From contig CAVZPD010000026.1 in NCBI GenBank assembly GCA_963777045.1, positions 69,943 to 133,942 of the forward strand: a stretch of DNA of 64,000 nucleotides. The letters are read 5' to 3'. Positions 1-7,762 of this stretch are shown one piece after another (within the stretch, counting starts at the first letter, position 1; every line of letters begins with the position of its first letter). Source of the stretch: JAPSGM01 sp963777045. GTDB taxonomy: Bacteria > Chloroflexota > Limnocylindria > QHBO01. The notes below the pieces were generated by a model, which ran no database searches, was not told where the DNA came from, and saw only the letters and a program-made list of their open reading frames with translations. The translations under genes were made by a program, and so were the position numbers.

Positions 1-2513
1 AGCCGTTCAGCCTCCTGCAGCTCGGCGCCGACCGTCTCCCGGCCCGATGCGTGTCGTGGCACGTCCGCCTGCAGCTGGCTCCTGCGTGCTTCGAGCATGG
101 CCCGCTCGCGCTGCTTGCCGACCTGTCGCTCCTCGCGGCTCCGCGCGTCGCGCTCCGCCTCCTGCCAAGCCGCCCGGGCAACGTCCCGCGCCTCGGCCGC
201 CTGCTTCCGCTCCGCCCGCGCCCGCTCCGCCGCTGCCTGCAGCTCGTCGAAGCGCCGGGTGCTGGCCGGCGACTCCGGTGCCGGCTCCGGGCTCGGCTCG
301 AGGTCAACCGTCTGGAGCTCTGCCGTCAGCCGATCAAGGCTGGCCGAGGCTCGGCTTCGACGTTCCTCCACCTCTGCCGCCGCGGCGATCGCGCTGCGTT
401 CCTCGGCCTCCGCGCGATCCGCGTTGCCCTGCGCCTCCTCCAGCTGGCGGGCGGCCTCCCCGACCGCGGCCATGCGGCTGGCGGCGTCGGCGGTGGCCGC
501 CTCCTGCTCCGCCTCCAGGCGGTCGACTGCCTCGCCCAGCTCGCGGCGCCGGGCGTGACGCCTCGCCGCTTCGCTCTCGCCAGGGTCCGCACGACCGCGG
601 ACCGAGACGATGCCTCGTCCGTCTGCCACGTCGCCGCCCGGCGTAACCGCCAGCCAGCCGGAGGGCAGGGAACGCCATCCGTCGAGCAGCGATGGCAGAT
701 CGGGCGCAACCACCGTCCTGCGAAAGAGCCGGAGGCCGTTTGACGGTGCGCGGATCCACTCGGCAAGCGTCTGCGAGCCGCCCACGGCCGAGAGCGCCGC
801 CTCGCGCTCCTTCCCGTCGTCCGGAGCGTCGTCGAAGGCGACCAGCAACCTCGCGGCGCCGTGGGCGTCGGTCAGTCGGTCGAGGAGGTCGGCGTCGCGC
901 CATACGAGCGCCAGCTCCAGTTCGCCGCCGACCACCGCCTCGATCGCCGGCCAGGCTTCCTGTGGCGCCTGGAGGGTGTCGAGCAGCATGGTCCAGCCGG
1001 CGGCCGAGAGGAGAGAACCGAGCCGTCCGCCACGTTCCGCGCGCTCGTGCAGTGCATCAAGCTCCCCGCGCATGGCGCCCACGCGTTCGGCAAGCTCGGA
1101 CGAGCGGCGGCGCGCGGCGTCTGCCAGCGGCTGGGCGTCGGCGAAGTCGCGGCGCGCCCGCTCGCGGCGCGCCCGCGCGGATTCGGCCCGCTGGCGAGCC
1201 TCGTCGACGGTTCGGCCCGCGGGTCCCCGTGCAGCGTCGGCCCGGGCAAGCACCTCGCGTCCGGCGGCGGCCTCCCGCTGCAGGTCCTCTCGGCGTGCCT
1301 GCTGCCGCGCGATTCGTTCGCCTCGGCGGGCCTCGCTCGCGATGCGCTCGCCTTCACGGTGCCGCACCTCGGCCAGCGCCTCCTCCGCGGCCACCAGCCG
1401 GGCGTCCAGGTCGGCGAGCCGATCAGAGGCCGCCCGCCAGTCCGCCTCCGCCTGCGCCGCCCGCTGGCTGGCCGGCTCCACCTCTGCGTCGACGGTCCCG
1501 CTGGCGAGCTCCGCAAGCGCCGACGCCACCTCGTCCAGCTCCCGGCGCGCTGTCTCCTCCGCGCGCTCGAGGTCACTCGCACGCTGGCGCAGCGCTTCAA
1601 GCCTTCCCTCGGCGCGAATGAGCCCCTCACGCGTCGACTCGCGGCGCTCCACCACGCGGCGCGAGGACTCCTCTGCCTGCCAGTAGCGTTGTTCTGCATC
1701 CGCCACGGCGTCGCGTCCGGCAGACTGCTCCGCGCGAAGAGCCTCCAGCGCAGCCTCTGCCGCGGCGGCCTTGCGGCGTGCCTCGCCGAGGAGCGAACGC
1801 GCCGAAGCCTCCCGCCGACGGTGCGATTCGACGACGAGTGCCCGCGCGCGGTGTCCGAGCGCATCGTGCTCCTGCTGGTGCTTCGCCTGCTGCGCCAATC
1901 GCCTGACCTGCGGTCGCAGCTCGCCGACCAGATCGCTGATGCGGGTCAGGTTGTCACGTGCCCGTGCCAGGCGGCCCAGCGCCTCGTTCTTGCGGACCTG
2001 GAGGTTCTTCACGCCGGCGGCCTCCTCGAAGAGCTGACGCCGCTCCTCGGGTCGCAGGGAGAGCGCCGAGTCGACGGTCCCCTGCCCCACCACCGCCAGC
2101 TCGTTCGCACCGAGGCCCCCGTGGCCAAGCAGGTCCACGATGTCGCGGAGCCGGGCTCGGGCCCCGTTGATGAGGTACTCGCTCTCGCCGGAGCGGTAGG
2201 CGCGTCGCCCGATCGCGACCTCGGCGAACTCGATCGGCAGCCAACCATCGGCGTTGTCGAGCGTCATGATCGCCTCGGCCATGCCCTGCGGCTTGCGCTG
2301 CTGGCTGCCGGCGAAGATGACGTCGTCGGCGCGGCGAGTCCGCAGCGACCGGTTCGACTGCTCCCCGAGCACCCATCGGACCGCGTCGGCCATGTTCGAC
2401 TTGCCGGAGCCGTTCGGGCCGATGACGGCGTTGACCCCCGGCTCGAAGACGAAGCGCGTGGGATCGGCGAACGTCTTGAAGCCGTGCAGGCGCAGCTCGC
2501 GCAGGCGGCTCAC
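1..2513 (-). CDS. smc: Chromosome segregation ATPase SMC, N-terminal 837 codons (runs off the window)
   Basis: SMC is the ATPase core of the condensin complex that organises and segregates the chromosome. The frame is open from a GTG at 2513 to the window edge, so the C-terminal coiled coil and ATPase half lie outside. The N-terminus has the Walker A motif GPNGSGKSN near residues 32-40, followed by SMC-type sequence with VVGQGTVD and FEEAAGV. A long Glu/Arg/Ala-rich coiled coil follows, and a hinge-like non-coiled stretch lies near residues 470-610. The GTG overlaps the rnc stop (GTGA), so the genes are probably translationally coupled. A long open frame on the opposite strand is a high-GC shadow. 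Confidence 0.95.
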   Translation of the reverse strand, partial: MSRLRELRLHGFKTFADPTRFVFEPGVNAVIGPNGSGKSNMADAVRWVLGEQSNRSLRTRRADDVIFAGSQQRKPQGMAEAIMTLDNADGWLPIEFAEVAIGRRAYRSGESEYLINGARARLRDIVDLLGHGGLGANELAVVGQGTVDSALSLRPEERRQLFEEAAGVKNLQVRKNEALGRLARARDNLTRISDLVGELRPQVRRLAQQAKHQQEHDALGHRARALVVESHRRREASARSLLGEARRKAAAAEAALEALRAEQSAGRDAVADAEQRYWQAEESSRRVVERRESTREGLIRAEGRLEALRQRASDLERAEETARRELDEVASALAELASGTVDAEVEPASQRAAQAEADWRAASDRLADLDARLVAAEEALAEVRHREGERIASEARRGERIARQQARREDLQREAAAGREVLARADAARGPAGRTVDEARQRAESARARRERARRDFADAQPLADAARRRSSELAERVGAMRGELDALHERAERGGRLGSLLSAAGWTMLLDTLQAPQEAWPAIEAVVGGELELALVWRDADLLDRLTDAHGAARLLVAFDDAPDDGKEREAALSAVGGSQTLAEWIRAPSNGLRLFRRTVVAPDLPSLLDGWRSLPSGWLAVTPGGDVADGRGIVSVRGRADPGESEAARRHARRRELGEAVDRLEAEQEAATADAASRMAAVGEAARQLEEAQGNADRAEAEERSAIAAAAEVEERRSRASASLDRLTAELQTVDLEPSPEPAPESPASTRRFDELQAAAERARAERKQAAEARDVARAAWQEAERDARSREERQVGKQRERAMLEARRSQLQADVPRHASGRETVGAELQEAER

Positions 2514-3229
2514 GAAGTCGGTTCCCCCGCGCCAGATGCCTTTACGAGCTCGAGGGCCGCGGCGGCGGCCTGCTCCTCGGCCCGCTGGCGACTCGTCCCG
2601 GTGCCCGACGCCACGTTGCGCCCGTCGAGCAGCACGGCGACGGTGAAGATCTGGTCGTGAGCGGGCCCGGTCGAGCCGGACAGCTCGTAGCGCGGCTTCT
2701 GGCGGTAGACGCGCTGGGTCCACTCCTGGAGCCTGCTCTTGGCGGACTTCGGGGCGCTGTCGTCGCCGTCGACAGGCAGCTCGTCGGCGAAGAGCCGCCG
2801 GAGCCAGCTGCGGACCTTGCGGACCCCCTCGGCCAGGTAGACGGCGCCCACCACCGCCTCGAACGTGGCCGCCAGCAGCGAAGGCCGCGTCGCTCCCCCG
2901 TTCTCGGCCTCGCCCCGCCCGAGCAGGACGTAGCGGTCCAGGCCGAGGCGCAGCGCGAGCGAGGCGAGCGAGTCCCGGTTGACGAGGGCGGCGCGACGCG
3001 CCGTCAGCAGGCCCTCGTCCTCATCGGGATACCGCTCGTAGAGCAACCGGCTGACGACCAGGCCGATGACGGCATCGCCGAGGAACTCGAGCCGCTCGTT
3101 GTGCCCAGCGACCTGCCCCTGGTTCTCGTTGAAGTAGGAGCTGTGGACGAACGCCTGTCGGATGGCCTCCGGGTCTCGCAGGGAGATCCCCAGTCGCGAG
3201 CCGAGGTCGTCGAGGCCCGGGCCGTCCAT
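2510..3229 (-). CDS. rnc: Ribonuclease III
   Basis: RNase III cleaves double-stranded RNA in rRNA maturation and mRNA turnover. The 239-residue protein has the signature NERLEFLGDAV near residue 44, the downstream acidic catalytic region (TFEAVVGAVYL) and a C-terminal double-stranded-RNA-binding domain (SRLQEWTQ to the AEEQAAAAAL helix). Length is typical. It lies between acpP and smc, the classic acpP-rnc-smc order, and its stop overlaps the smc start. Confidence 0.96.
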   Translation of the reverse strand: MDGPGLDDLGSRLGISLRDPEAIRQAFVHSSYFNENQGQVAGHNERLEFLGDAVIGLVVSRLLYERYPDEDEGLLTARRAALVNRDSLASLALRLGLDRYVLLGRGEAENGGATRPSLLAATFEAVVGAVYLAEGVRKVRSWLRRLFADELPVDGDDSAPKSAKSRLQEWTQRVYRQKPRYELSGSTGPAHDQIFTVAVLLDGRNVASGTGTSRQRAEEQAAAAALELVKASGAGEPTS

Positions 3230-3243
3230 GCGCCCAGCCGGTC

Positions 3244-3486
3244 TTACTGCTGGTGCTCCTCGATGAAGTCGACGGCGTCCTGGACCTTCTGGATCTTCTC
3301 GGCATCCTCGTCCGAGATCTCCATGCCGAACTCCTCCTCGAGGCTCATGATGAGCTCCACCAGGTCGAGTGAGTCGGCGTTCAGGTCCTCGACGAACGAG
3401 GCCTGGGGTGTGACCTCTTCTTCATCGACGCCGAGCTGCTCGACGATGATCTTCTTGAGTCGTTCGTACGTGGTTCCGTCGGTCAC
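3244..3486 (-). CDS. acpP: Acyl carrier protein
   Basis: This is an 80-residue acidic carrier of fatty-acid intermediates. The phosphopantetheine attachment serine is in NADSLDLVE (about residue 39), within a canonical four-helix ACP sequence. It is three bases downstream of nusB and 14 bases upstream of rnc, in one operon. A TATACT-like box inside nusB (3641-3636) could give extra transcription, but this is speculative. Confidence 0.96.
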   Translation of the reverse strand: MTDGTTYERLKKIIVEQLGVDEEEVTPQASFVEDLNADSLDLVELIMSLEEEFGMEISDEDAEKIQKVQDAVDFIEEHQQ

Positions 3487-3489
3487 CCT

Positions 3490-3942
3490 CTAGGCTCCTC
3501 TACCCGATTCCGCGCCGGAGGATCGGGAAACGCTCCCGAGCACCCCGTTCACGAGTCTCCGGGCTGCGTCTCCAGCATAGGTCCGAGCGAGTGATACCGC
3601 GTCGTGGATCGTTTCCCCGCTCGGGGTCGCGGCGGAGTATAGCACCTCGTAAAGGGCGCTCCGCAGGATCGTTCGCTCCACCCGACCGAGCTCGCTGACC
3701 GGGATGGCAGGCGCCAGCCGGGTGATATCGGCGTCCAGGTCGGCCCGCCTGGCGATGACTCCCTGCACCAGTCCGCGGGCATGCTCCACCACCGTCGCAC
3801 GGCTCCCCTTCTCCGTCGCCAGGCGCTCCAGTGCGGCGACGGCCTGGTCCGGCCGGAACTCGTCCTCGAAGAGGGCCAGCATCGCCAGTCGCCTGGCCTG
3901 CAGGCCCGGGGCGGCCGGTCCGGTCCGCCGTGTCGCGGCCAC
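3490..3942 (-). CDS. nusB: Transcription antitermination factor NusB
   Basis: NusB binds boxA RNA with S10 (NusE) in rRNA antitermination complexes. The 150-residue all-helical protein has the family features QARRLAMLALFE near the N-terminus, LGRVERTILRSALYEVLY in the middle and a C-terminal ARRLVNGVLGSV helix. It sits between plsX and acpP, where fabD/fabG are more usual, so a transcription factor is embedded in a lipid-synthesis operon. Confidence 0.9.
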   Translation of the reverse strand: MAATRRTGPAAPGLQARRLAMLALFEDEFRPDQAVAALERLATEKGSRATVVEHARGLVQGVIARRADLDADITRLAPAIPVSELGRVERTILRSALYEVLYSAATPSGETIHDAVSLARTYAGDAARRLVNGVLGSVSRSSGAESGRGA

Positions 3943-3947
3943 CGGCC

Positions 3948-5018
3948 TCAGCCTTCCGGCGACCGGCTTGCCACGGGCATCGTCTCGTTCGCGACCGCCT
4001 CACCGACATCCCGGCGGGCGATGGCGGGGTGGCGGCGGGTCCACTCGGCGATGAGCTCCGGGATGCCCGCAGCCGCGGCCTCGGACGCGACGCGGATGGC
4101 GTGCTCCATCATTCGCGCCTTCGCCCGGCCGTGGGTGACGATGCTGACTCCGGAGACGCCCAGCAAGGGGGCGCCCCCGTAGCGCTCGAAGTCGAAGCGA
4201 TGCTTGAGGCGGTCGAAGCCGGGCTTCAGCGCCAGCAGCGCCAGCGGCGCGATCGCGCCCTGCTGCAGGTCGCTCCGCAGCGAACGGAAGATGTAGCTGG
4301 TCAACCCCTCGAAGAACTTGATCACCACGTTCCCCGTGAAGCCGTCGCAGACGACGACGTCCGCCGAGTGGCTGATCAAGTCGTTCCCCTCGACGTTGCC
4401 CACGAAGTGCAGGTCGGCGTCGCGCAGTCGGGCGTTGGCCTCGCGGTAGAGCGCATTACCCTTCTCGTCCTCTTCGCCGATGTTCAGCAGGGCGATGCGC
4501 GGCCGCGGCACCTTGAGGACGTGCTCGGCATAGATGGAGCCCATCACCGCGAAGTGGACGAGGTTGGTCGCGTCCGAGTCGACGTTGGCACCGACGTCGA
4601 GGACCATGATCGGCCCGGTGGCGGTGACGAGGTGGGCTCCCAGCGCAGGGCGATCGATGCCCTCCACGCGACCGAGCCGGAACACGGCGGCCGCCATGGT
4701 CGCGCCGGTCGACCCGGCGCTCACCACCGCATCGGCCAGGCCGTCGCGCACGAGGTCGGTGGCGACGCGGATCGATGCGCGCCGCTTCGTGCGCAGCGCC
4801 GTGGCGGGCGACTCGCCCATGCCGATGACGTCGGGGGCGTCGACGAACGTGACGCTCGCCGGACGGCCGTGGCCGTACTCGGCGATCTCGGATTCGATGC
4901 GGGGGACGTCACCGACGAGGATGATCTCGTCGGCGTTGGCGGCCGCGTAGTTGATGGCGCCGCGGACGGCTTCGCGGGGTGCGAAGTCGCCGCCCATCGC
5001 GTCGACCGCGATGCGCAT
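3948..5018 (-). CDS. plsX: Phosphate acyltransferase PlsX
   Basis: PlsX converts acyl-ACP to acyl-phosphate, the first step of phospholipid synthesis in bacteria using PlsX/PlsY. The 356-residue protein begins MRIAVDAMGGDFAP, the family hallmark, and contains ALGAHL and VCDGFTGNVVIKFFEG. Its position in the rpmF-plsX-acpP order is conserved in many bacteria. The ATG at 5018 starts exactly at the hallmark, so the start is secure. Confidence 0.95.
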   Translation of the reverse strand: MRIAVDAMGGDFAPREAVRGAINYAAANADEIILVGDVPRIESEIAEYGHGRPASVTFVDAPDVIGMGESPATALRTKRRASIRVATDLVRDGLADAVVSAGSTGATMAAAVFRLGRVEGIDRPALGAHLVTATGPIMVLDVGANVDSDATNLVHFAVMGSIYAEHVLKVPRPRIALLNIGEEDEKGNALYREANARLRDADLHFVGNVEGNDLISHSADVVVCDGFTGNVVIKFFEGLTSYIFRSLRSDLQQGAIAPLALLALKPGFDRLKHRFDFERYGGAPLLGVSGVSIVTHGRAKARMMEHAIRVASEAAAAGIPELIAEWTRRHPAIARRDVGEAVANETMPVASRSPEG

Positions 5019-5031
5019 CAGCTGCGCCGGA

Positions 5032-5238
5032 TCAGCCGGCTCCGCCCTCTGCCGGCCCCGTCGGCTCGACCGGCATGACCTCGCGGCCGTCGTAGTAGCC
5101 GCAGGTCGGGCAGACGTGATGGGCCCGCTTCAGCTCGTGGCAGTGCGAGCACTCGACGAGGGGCGGGGCGCTGATGGCGAGGTGCGAGCGCCGCTCGCCC
5201 TGGCGCGCCTTCGATACTTTTCGCTTGGGAACGCCCAC
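5032..5238 (-). CDS. rpmF: 50S ribosomal protein L32
   Basis: This is a 68-residue L32 starting with GTG at 5238 (GVPKRKVSKAR, matching the usual start of the family). It carries a zinc-ribbon cysteine set (CSHCH and CPTCGYY). A longer frame extends upstream, but the L32 N-terminal motif fixes the start. A separate promoter-like TATACT box lies about 45 bases upstream. Confidence 0.93.
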   Translation of the reverse strand: MGVPKRKVSKARQGERRSHLAISAPPLVECSHCHELKRAHHVCPTCGYYDGREVMPVEPTGPAEGGAG

Positions 5239-5280
5239 GCGCAATGACTCCTGGTTCGTTGACGGTGACGGGGACGTCGC

Positions 5281-5309
5281 AGTATAGCCGTCCACCGCCT
5301 GGCTGGCGA
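5281..5309 (-). promoter_or_regulatory. Putative promoter of rpmF-plsX-nusB-acpP-rnc-smc
   Basis: On the minus strand TATACT (5286-5281) is preceded by TCGCCA (5309-5304) with a 17-base spacer. It lies between DUF177 and rpmF and could give ribosomal-protein-level transcription independent of the upstream promoter. This is a sequence match only. Confidence 0.4.
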
Positions 5310-5317
5310 GCGCGTGT

Positions 5318-5854
5318 TCAGTGCTCGTTGCGTTCCAGGAAGCGGGCGAGCCCTGCGAGCCGCGGATCGATCTCGTCGCGGTGGTGCGCCTGGTGTCGCT
5401 CGCCCAGCGCCTCGCCGCACTCGGCACAAAGCCCGGCACAGTCGGGCCGGCAGAGCGGGTGCATCGGCTCGGTCAGGGCGAACTCGTCGCGGAGCACCTC
5501 CGTCAGGTCGATCTCGTGGTGCTCGTCGATCAGCTGTGCGCCCTCGGCCTCCGACGGCGGTGGAACGCTGCCACCCGTGGACAGGTCGACACTGGGCACG
5601 TACTCCTCGCTGATCTCGATGTGCGCCGGCTCGACGTACGCATCCAGGCAGCGGCCACAGGTCCGCCGCACCTGGGCGTCCACGCTACCGCGCACCAGGA
5701 TCCCGCGGTTGGTGCGCTGCATCCGAAGCCGGCCATTGAGGGGACCGGCCAGCTCGACCTCGGGCGCCAGCGAGACGTAGCGATCCTGCAGCCGGTACTC
5801 GCGGACCGCGCCGGGCGGCTCGTGGAGCAGCCCGCTGACGTTAAAGGCGGTCAT
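5318..5854 (-). CDS. DUF177 (YceD-like) protein
   Basis: This 178-residue protein has the cysteine pattern of DUF177/YceD: CGRCLDAY in the middle and CRPDCAGLCAECG near the C-terminus. The family is habitually encoded directly upstream of rpmF and is linked to 23S rRNA/ribosome assembly, as here. The start chosen is the ATG at 5854 (MTAFNVSGLLHE); it overlaps the upstream gene by 14 bases. The longer upstream frame is low-complexity and not family-like. Confidence 0.88.
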   Translation of the reverse strand: MTAFNVSGLLHEPPGAVREYRLQDRYVSLAPEVELAGPLNGRLRMQRTNRGILVRGSVDAQVRRTCGRCLDAYVEPAHIEISEEYVPSVDLSTGGSVPPPSEAEGAQLIDEHHEIDLTEVLRDEFALTEPMHPLCRPDCAGLCAECGEALGERHQAHHRDEIDPRLAGLARFLERNEH

Positions 5855-6377
5855 GGCCGGAGGGCGCGGCTTCGGTCGCCTCGTGCTCCGGGCCGGCCAG
5901 CGTGACGGCGTCGGCTGCCGAACGCTGGGGGCGGTGCCGCTCATCGAGCATGTCGATGCCGCGCTTGATGCTGGTGAGCGCCTTGATGCACTCACCCTCG
6001 AGCCGGATCAGGACGCCGGCCGCATATTCGTCGGCGCCACGTCGCACCTCGGCCGCCTCGGCGTTGGCGGTATCGAGGATCTCCCCCGCTCTCTGCTCGG
6101 CCAGCCGCACCAGCTCCCGCTCCTCGAGCATCTGGGCGGCCTGCTCCTGGGCTCGGGCGATGATGGCGTCTCCCTCTTCGCGCGCGCGCTCGCTGATGCG
6201 TCCCGCCTCCTCGGTGATGCGCTTCGCCTGGCGCACCTCGTCGGGAACGGAAACGCGCAGCTGGTCGATCAGCTCCAGCACGGCGGCCTGGTCGAGCATG
6301 ACGCTGTTGGTCATGGGCAGCTTCTTGCCGGCCGCCACGAGGCTCTCGAGGCGCTCGACGAGGAAGATGATGTCCGT
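5841..6377 (-). CDS. DivIVA/ATPase-subunit-like coiled-coil protein with a probable ACG start
   Basis: This 178-residue protein starts DIIFLVERLESLV and continues with long Glu/Ala/Arg-rich helices (AKRITEEAGRISERAR, ILDTANAEAAEVRRG). It resembles Chloroflexota proteins often annotated as ATP-synthase-subunit-B-like or DivIVA-like. The frame has no ATG, GTG or TTG that fits. A strong GGAGGAG at 6390-6384 is followed, after six bases, by ACG at 6377, which would give M-DIIFLVERLE, the expected N-terminus. The next ATG (inside PMTNSVML) would delete the conserved first helix. It probably heads the operon down to smc. Function is not known from the sequence. Confidence 0.75.
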   Translation of the reverse strand, partial: TDIIFLVERLESLVAAGKKLPMTNSVMLDQAAVLELIDQLRVSVPDEVRQAKRITEEAGRISERAREEGDAIIARAQEQAAQMLEERELVRLAEQRAGEILDTANAEAAEVRRGADEYAAGVLIRLEGECIKALTSIKRGIDMLDERHRPQRSAADAVTLAGPEHEATEAAPSGHDRL

Positions 6378-6407
6378 GGCGTGCTCCTCCGGTCCCTTCG
6401 AGCGCGA

Positions 6408-6413
6408 ATTATA
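6408..6413 (-). promoter_or_regulatory. Consensus -10 box (TATAAT) upstream of the coiled-coil gene
   Basis: A perfect TATAAT reads on the minus strand at 6413-6408, 18 bases before the GGAGGAG Shine-Dalgarno. No convincing -35 is seen. It is likely the main promoter of the minus-strand operon through smc, with a very short leader. Confidence 0.55.
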
Positions 6414-6461
6414 GACCCGCCGACGCGCCGCTCCACGGTCCGCCACCAACCAACGCCGTCG

Positions 6462-6656
6462 CGTTGCAGGCAGCGCAACGAATCACTCCCGAAGCCGGCG
6501 TTCGGGGCCTTTCCGGCGCCGCGCGTTGCAGCCAGCGCAACGAATCACTCCGGAGCGGCCTTTCCGGCGCCGCACGGTTGCAGCCAGCGCAACGAATCAC
6601 TCCGGAGCGGCCTCCGCAGGCATCTTCCGGCGCCGCACGTTGCAGCCAGCGCAACG
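6462..6656. repeat. Tandem array of four 19-bp palindromes (repeat family R1, locus 1)
   Basis: The palindrome CGTTGC-N7-GCAACG occurs at 6462-6480, 6524-6542, about 6576-6594 (one inserted G) and 6638-6656, with starts 62, 52 and 62 bases apart. The intervals are also related (AATCACTCCGGAG, then TTCCGGCGCCG). The array fills the gap between coaD's 3' end and the promoter of the coiled-coil gene. Each unit can form a 6-bp stem with a 7-base loop. A second locus lies at 63.87-64.0 kb. Confidence 0.85.
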
Positions 6657-6686
6657 AACCCAGGGCCACGAACGCCGCGGCTGCCG

Positions 6687-7169
6687 CTACCGGAAGCGCT
6701 GAACCAGCGCCTCGGCGACGGGACCCGGCACCATCCCGGACACGTCGCCGCCGAACTGCGCCACCTCCTTGGCCAGTGTGCTGGAGAGGTACCCGAACTC
6801 CAGCGCCGTCATCAGGAAGACCGTGTCGACACGGCGCTCGAGCTTGCGGTTGGTGTGGGCCATCTGCAGCTCGGCCTCGAAATCGCTCACCGCCCGCAAC
6901 CCTCGCACGATGAATCCGGCCCCATTCTGCTCGGCGAACTCCACCGTCAGGCCGTCGAAGCTACGCACCTCGACATGCGGACCGAGCTCCGCCACCGCCG
7001 CGCGGATCAGCTCGACACGCTCGTCGATAGGGAAGAGCGGCGTCTTCTTCGGGTTGTGCAGGACGCCCACGATGAGCCGATCGAAGAGCGCGGCGGCGCG
7101 ACCAGCAACGTCGAGGTGAGCCATCGTCATGGGGTCGAACGAACCGGGGAAGATCGCGATGCGGCTCAT
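6687..7169 (-). CDS. coaD: Phosphopantetheine adenylyltransferase
   Basis: CoaD makes dephospho-CoA from ATP and 4'-phosphopantetheine. The 160-residue protein starts MSRIAIFPGSFDPMTMAHLD. The nucleotidyltransferase T/HxGH motif is present as TMAH, with Ala for Gly. The LSSTLAKEVAQFGG motif in the C-terminal half matches the family's SSTxVR region. Its ATG overlaps the rsmD stop by four bases, the common rsmD-coaD pair. Confidence 0.93.
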   Translation of the reverse strand: MSRIAIFPGSFDPMTMAHLDVAGRAAALFDRLIVGVLHNPKKTPLFPIDERVELIRAAVAELGPHVEVRSFDGLTVEFAEQNGAGFIVRGLRAVSDFEAELQMAHTNRKLERRVDTVFLMTALEFGYLSSTLAKEVAQFGGDVSGMVPGPVAEALVQRFR

Positions 7170-7750
7170 GACCCCTCCACTCCATCGGCCCCTTGTGCTT
7201 CGTCGCGTGCTCGCGCCAGGAAGGTGAGCGCCGTCTCACCGAAGCGCCGATTGCGCCACGCCAGCAGGCCGGACGGAGCCGGGACCTCGGTCCGCCAGAA
7301 GTGCTTGACGACCACGCTGGCCTCGGGCGACAGGAGCGGCAGCAGCCGCTCGAGCGGCGCGAGGATAGCACGCTCAGCGTACGGTGGATCCAGGAAGACG
7401 AGGTCGTATGGACCCTTCGCCGATTGGCCGGCCAGGTAGCGTTCCACCTCGCCGGCGATGACCTCGGCTCGCTCGGCGAGGCGGGTCGCGGCCAGGTTCA
7501 GCCGGATGGTGGCGACCGCCGCGCGGCCCCGTTCGACGAAGACGGCCGCCGACGCGCCACGCGAGAGCGCCTCGATGCCCAGGGCACCGCTGCCGGCGTA
7601 GAGATCGAGCACCCGCGCCTCCGGGACGCGGTCACCCAGGATGCCGAAGAGGGTCTCCTTGACGCGGTCGGTGACCGGCCGGGTGGCACGGTCGCGCGGC
7701 GCACGCAGGGGTACCCCGCGTGCGCTGCCCGCAATCACGCGCACGACCAC
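7166..7750 (-). CDS. rsmD: 16S rRNA (guanine966-N2)-methyltransferase RsmD
   Basis: This 194-residue SAM-dependent methyltransferase has motif I VLDLYAGSGALGIEALSRGA and the catalytic DLVFLDPPY. The N-terminal RVIAGSARGVPL is typical of RsmD. It overlaps coaD by four bases and follows recG by 12 bases. Confidence 0.94.
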   Translation of the reverse strand: MVVRVIAGSARGVPLRAPRDRATRPVTDRVKETLFGILGDRVPEARVLDLYAGSGALGIEALSRGASAAVFVERGRAAVATIRLNLAATRLAERAEVIAGEVERYLAGQSAKGPYDLVFLDPPYAERAILAPLERLLPLLSPEASVVVKHFWRTEVPAPSGLLAWRNRRFGETALTFLARARDEAQGADGVEGS

Positions 7751-7762
7751 CTCATGGCGTCC

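Noticed and set aside
861..2660. A 599-codon plus-strand open frame opposite smc
   Set aside because: It is a GC-driven shadow: the opposite frame encodes SMC with clear motifs and operon context, and the plus frame resembles no protein.
6462..6656. CRISPR array
   Set aside because: The repeats are only 19-bp palindromes, the spacers are mutually similar rather than unique, spacing alternates, and no cas genes are present.
6409..6669. Repeat-peptide ORF across the R1 array (minus strand)
   Set aside because: The peptide repetition simply mirrors the DNA repeat in different frames; there is no start context, and the same happens at the second array.
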